A stretch of DNA of 6,311 nucleotides, from assembly GCA_019348575.1 (NCBI GenBank), contig JAHWJE010000106.1, positions 1-6,311 on the forward strand, written 5' to 3'. Source of the stretch: Actinomycetota bacterium (GTDB taxonomy: Bacteria > Actinomycetota > Thermoleophilia > Solirubrobacterales > Solirubrobacteraceae). The notes beneath the pieces were generated by a model. The model did no database searches. It was given only the letters and a program-made list of their open reading frames with translations, and was not told where the DNA came from. How positions within the stretch are numbered: position 1 is the stretch's first letter; each line of letters starts with the position of its first letter. The position numbers and the translations under genes were made by a program. Shown here one piece after another: positions 5,770-6,311 of the stretch.

Positions 5770-6081
5770 CTACTGGAAGAGATCCTCCTCGCGCGCGCGC
5801 ATGAGCGCGGCCGCGCCGGGCCCGTCGGCCTGCGTGACGTGACGCTCGAGGCCGCGCAGGAGGACGGCCGGCTCCCGCGAGTCCTTCGCGCGCGTCAGGT
5901 CCGCGGCGGCGGCGGCCTCGTCGGCGATGGCGATGACCGTCGCGTCGAGCAGGCGCCCGCGCGCATCGCGGCGACCGCGCCAGTCGTCGAGCGGCGCGAG
6001 GCCGGCGATCCCGATCGCGACGTCGCACTGCCCGACGCGCCAGGCGCGGCCGAACGAGTCGGCGATCACGATCGCCGGCGC
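5770..6081 (-). CDS. cofE: C-terminal part of coenzyme F420-0:L-glutamate ligase, broken at its 5' side
   Basis: CofE (the N-terminal domain of mycobacterial FbiB) adds glutamates to F420-0 in a GTP-dependent reaction. About 104 residues remain. They read AIVIADSFGRAWRVGQCDVA, then GIAGLAPLDDWRGRRDARGR, DEAAAAADLTRAKD, LLRGLERHV and GPGAAALMR, ending at the TAG complementing 5770-5772. The SFGR-WR-GQ-DVAIG segment and the LAPLDDWRG segment are characteristic of the family (PF01996). The reading frame stays open to 6150, but homology stops near 6081, where an unrelated gene begins on the other strand. So the N-terminal half (roughly 150 residues) is missing. No nitroreductase domain follows the ligase domain, unlike FbiB. 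Position 6081 is an estimate. With fbiC nearby it defines an F420 locus. Confidence 0.87.
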   Translation of the reverse strand, partial: APAIVIADSFGRAWRVGQCDVAIGIAGLAPLDDWRGRRDARGRLLDATVIAIADEAAAAADLTRAKDSREPAVLLRGLERHVTQADGPGAAALMRAREEDLFQ

Positions 6082-6311
6082 GATCGCCGCGGCGCAACTG
6101 CTGCCGACGCTGGAAGTGACCGGCCAGGGGATCCGTGCCGGCGGTATGACCTACCGCGAGGCAGCCGCGTTCTCGCTGCCGCCGTGGGTGCTGCCCATCA
6201 GCCTGCTGCCGGTCTACGGCCCTGACAATCAGCCAGGAAGCGAGTGGCTCGGCTACGCCGGCGTCGTCGCGCTGGCCCTCGCCGCGCTCGGCCTGGTCGC
6301 CTGCCTACAGA
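6068..6311 (+). CDS. Internal fragment of a YfhO-like polytopic membrane protein
   Basis: A plus-strand frame runs to the right edge without a stop. It reads TIAGAIAAAQLLPTLEVTGQ, then GGMTYREAAAFSLPPWVLPI, SLLPVYG and SEWLGYAGVVALALAALGL. The combination AAQLLPT, a short loop, YREA-FSLPP, LLP-YG and a following E(W/Y)xGY before a membrane helix is typical of the YfhO family of large multi-spanning proteins, which have glycosyltransferase-C-like folds and act on cell-envelope glycans or lipids. Two hydrophobic segments are visible and the fragment would come from the middle of such a protein. No start belongs to it here. About one in eight codons ends in A or T (CAA, GAA, CCT, AAT, CCA, GGA, CTA among them), clearly more than in the adjacent cofE fragment, so the piece may be of different origin. 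Confidence 0.65.
6069..6086. repeat. CGATCG-flanked junction between cofE and an unrelated gene
   Basis: CGATCGCCGGCGCGATCG holds two copies of the self-complementary hexamer CGATCG around CCGGCG. cofE homology (minus strand) runs up to this point from the left, and membrane-protein homology (plus strand) runs away from it to the right, so a recombination or assembly join lies in or next to it. Related GATCGCC words occur nearby (6004-6018 and 6062-6076 regions), giving ample microhomology. Confidence 0.55.

Noticed and set aside
5839..6225. A 128-residue plus-strand frame spanning the cofE/membrane-gene junction
   Set aside because: It is Arg/Asp/Ala-rich with no domain and is out of frame with both the CofE homology and the YfhO-like homology.
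1..6311. CRISPR arrays, tRNA or rRNA genes, insertion sequences, phage or defence genes
   Set aside because: None were seen on either strand. The only regular repeat is the protein-coding nonapeptide array.

Overview
This is a GC-rich, tightly packed bacterial segment with strongly G/C-ending codons. A fused CofG/CofH-type FO synthase (FbiC), a stand-alone coenzyme F420-0 glutamate ligase (CofE), lipobox lipoproteins and apparently leaderless genes all point to a high-GC actinobacterium. Thermoleophilia (Solirubrobacterales-like) is my best guess, from general resemblance only. The abrupt joins described below make a draft or metagenomic contig plausible.

Layout: 1-153 is the 3' end of a plus-strand gene, possibly receiver-like. 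229-1341 (+) is one frame joining a signal peptide, 19 RTX-type nonapeptide repeats and a GNAT acetyltransferase domain. 1394-2389 (-) is an NMT1/THI5-like substrate-binding lipoprotein, convergent with the fusion across a short hairpin. A 94-base divergent region separates it from 2484-4742 (+), the bifunctional FO synthase fbiC. Then come greA at 4829-5296 (+) and a small cysteine-containing lipoprotein at 5368-5754 (+). From 5770 to about 6081 (-) lies the C-terminal part of cofE. Past about 6086 the sequence becomes the middle of an unrelated YfhO-like membrane protein on the plus strand (to 6311, partial).

How the genes relate: fbiC makes the FO chromophore of coenzyme F420 from tyrosine and a riboflavin-pathway pyrimidine. 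cofE adds glutamates later in the same pathway, so 2484-6081 is part of an F420 locus with greA and a lipoprotein gene between the two enzymes. The substrate-binding protein shares the fbiC upstream region and belongs to a superfamily that binds pyrimidine or flavin precursors. A link to F420 precursor supply is possible but unproven.

Most notable: (i) the RTX-GNAT frame would secrete a CoA-dependent enzyme and appears to lack the usual ends of both parts; (ii) cofE breaks off at a CGATCG-flanked point into a gene of different codon use on the opposite strand; (iii) four genes have a -10-like hexamer only 6-9 bases before the start codon, which suggests leaderless transcription. I saw no mobile element, tRNA, rRNA or CRISPR array. 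I found no clear evidence of an undescribed multi-gene system; the two junctions look more like rearrangement or assembly events.
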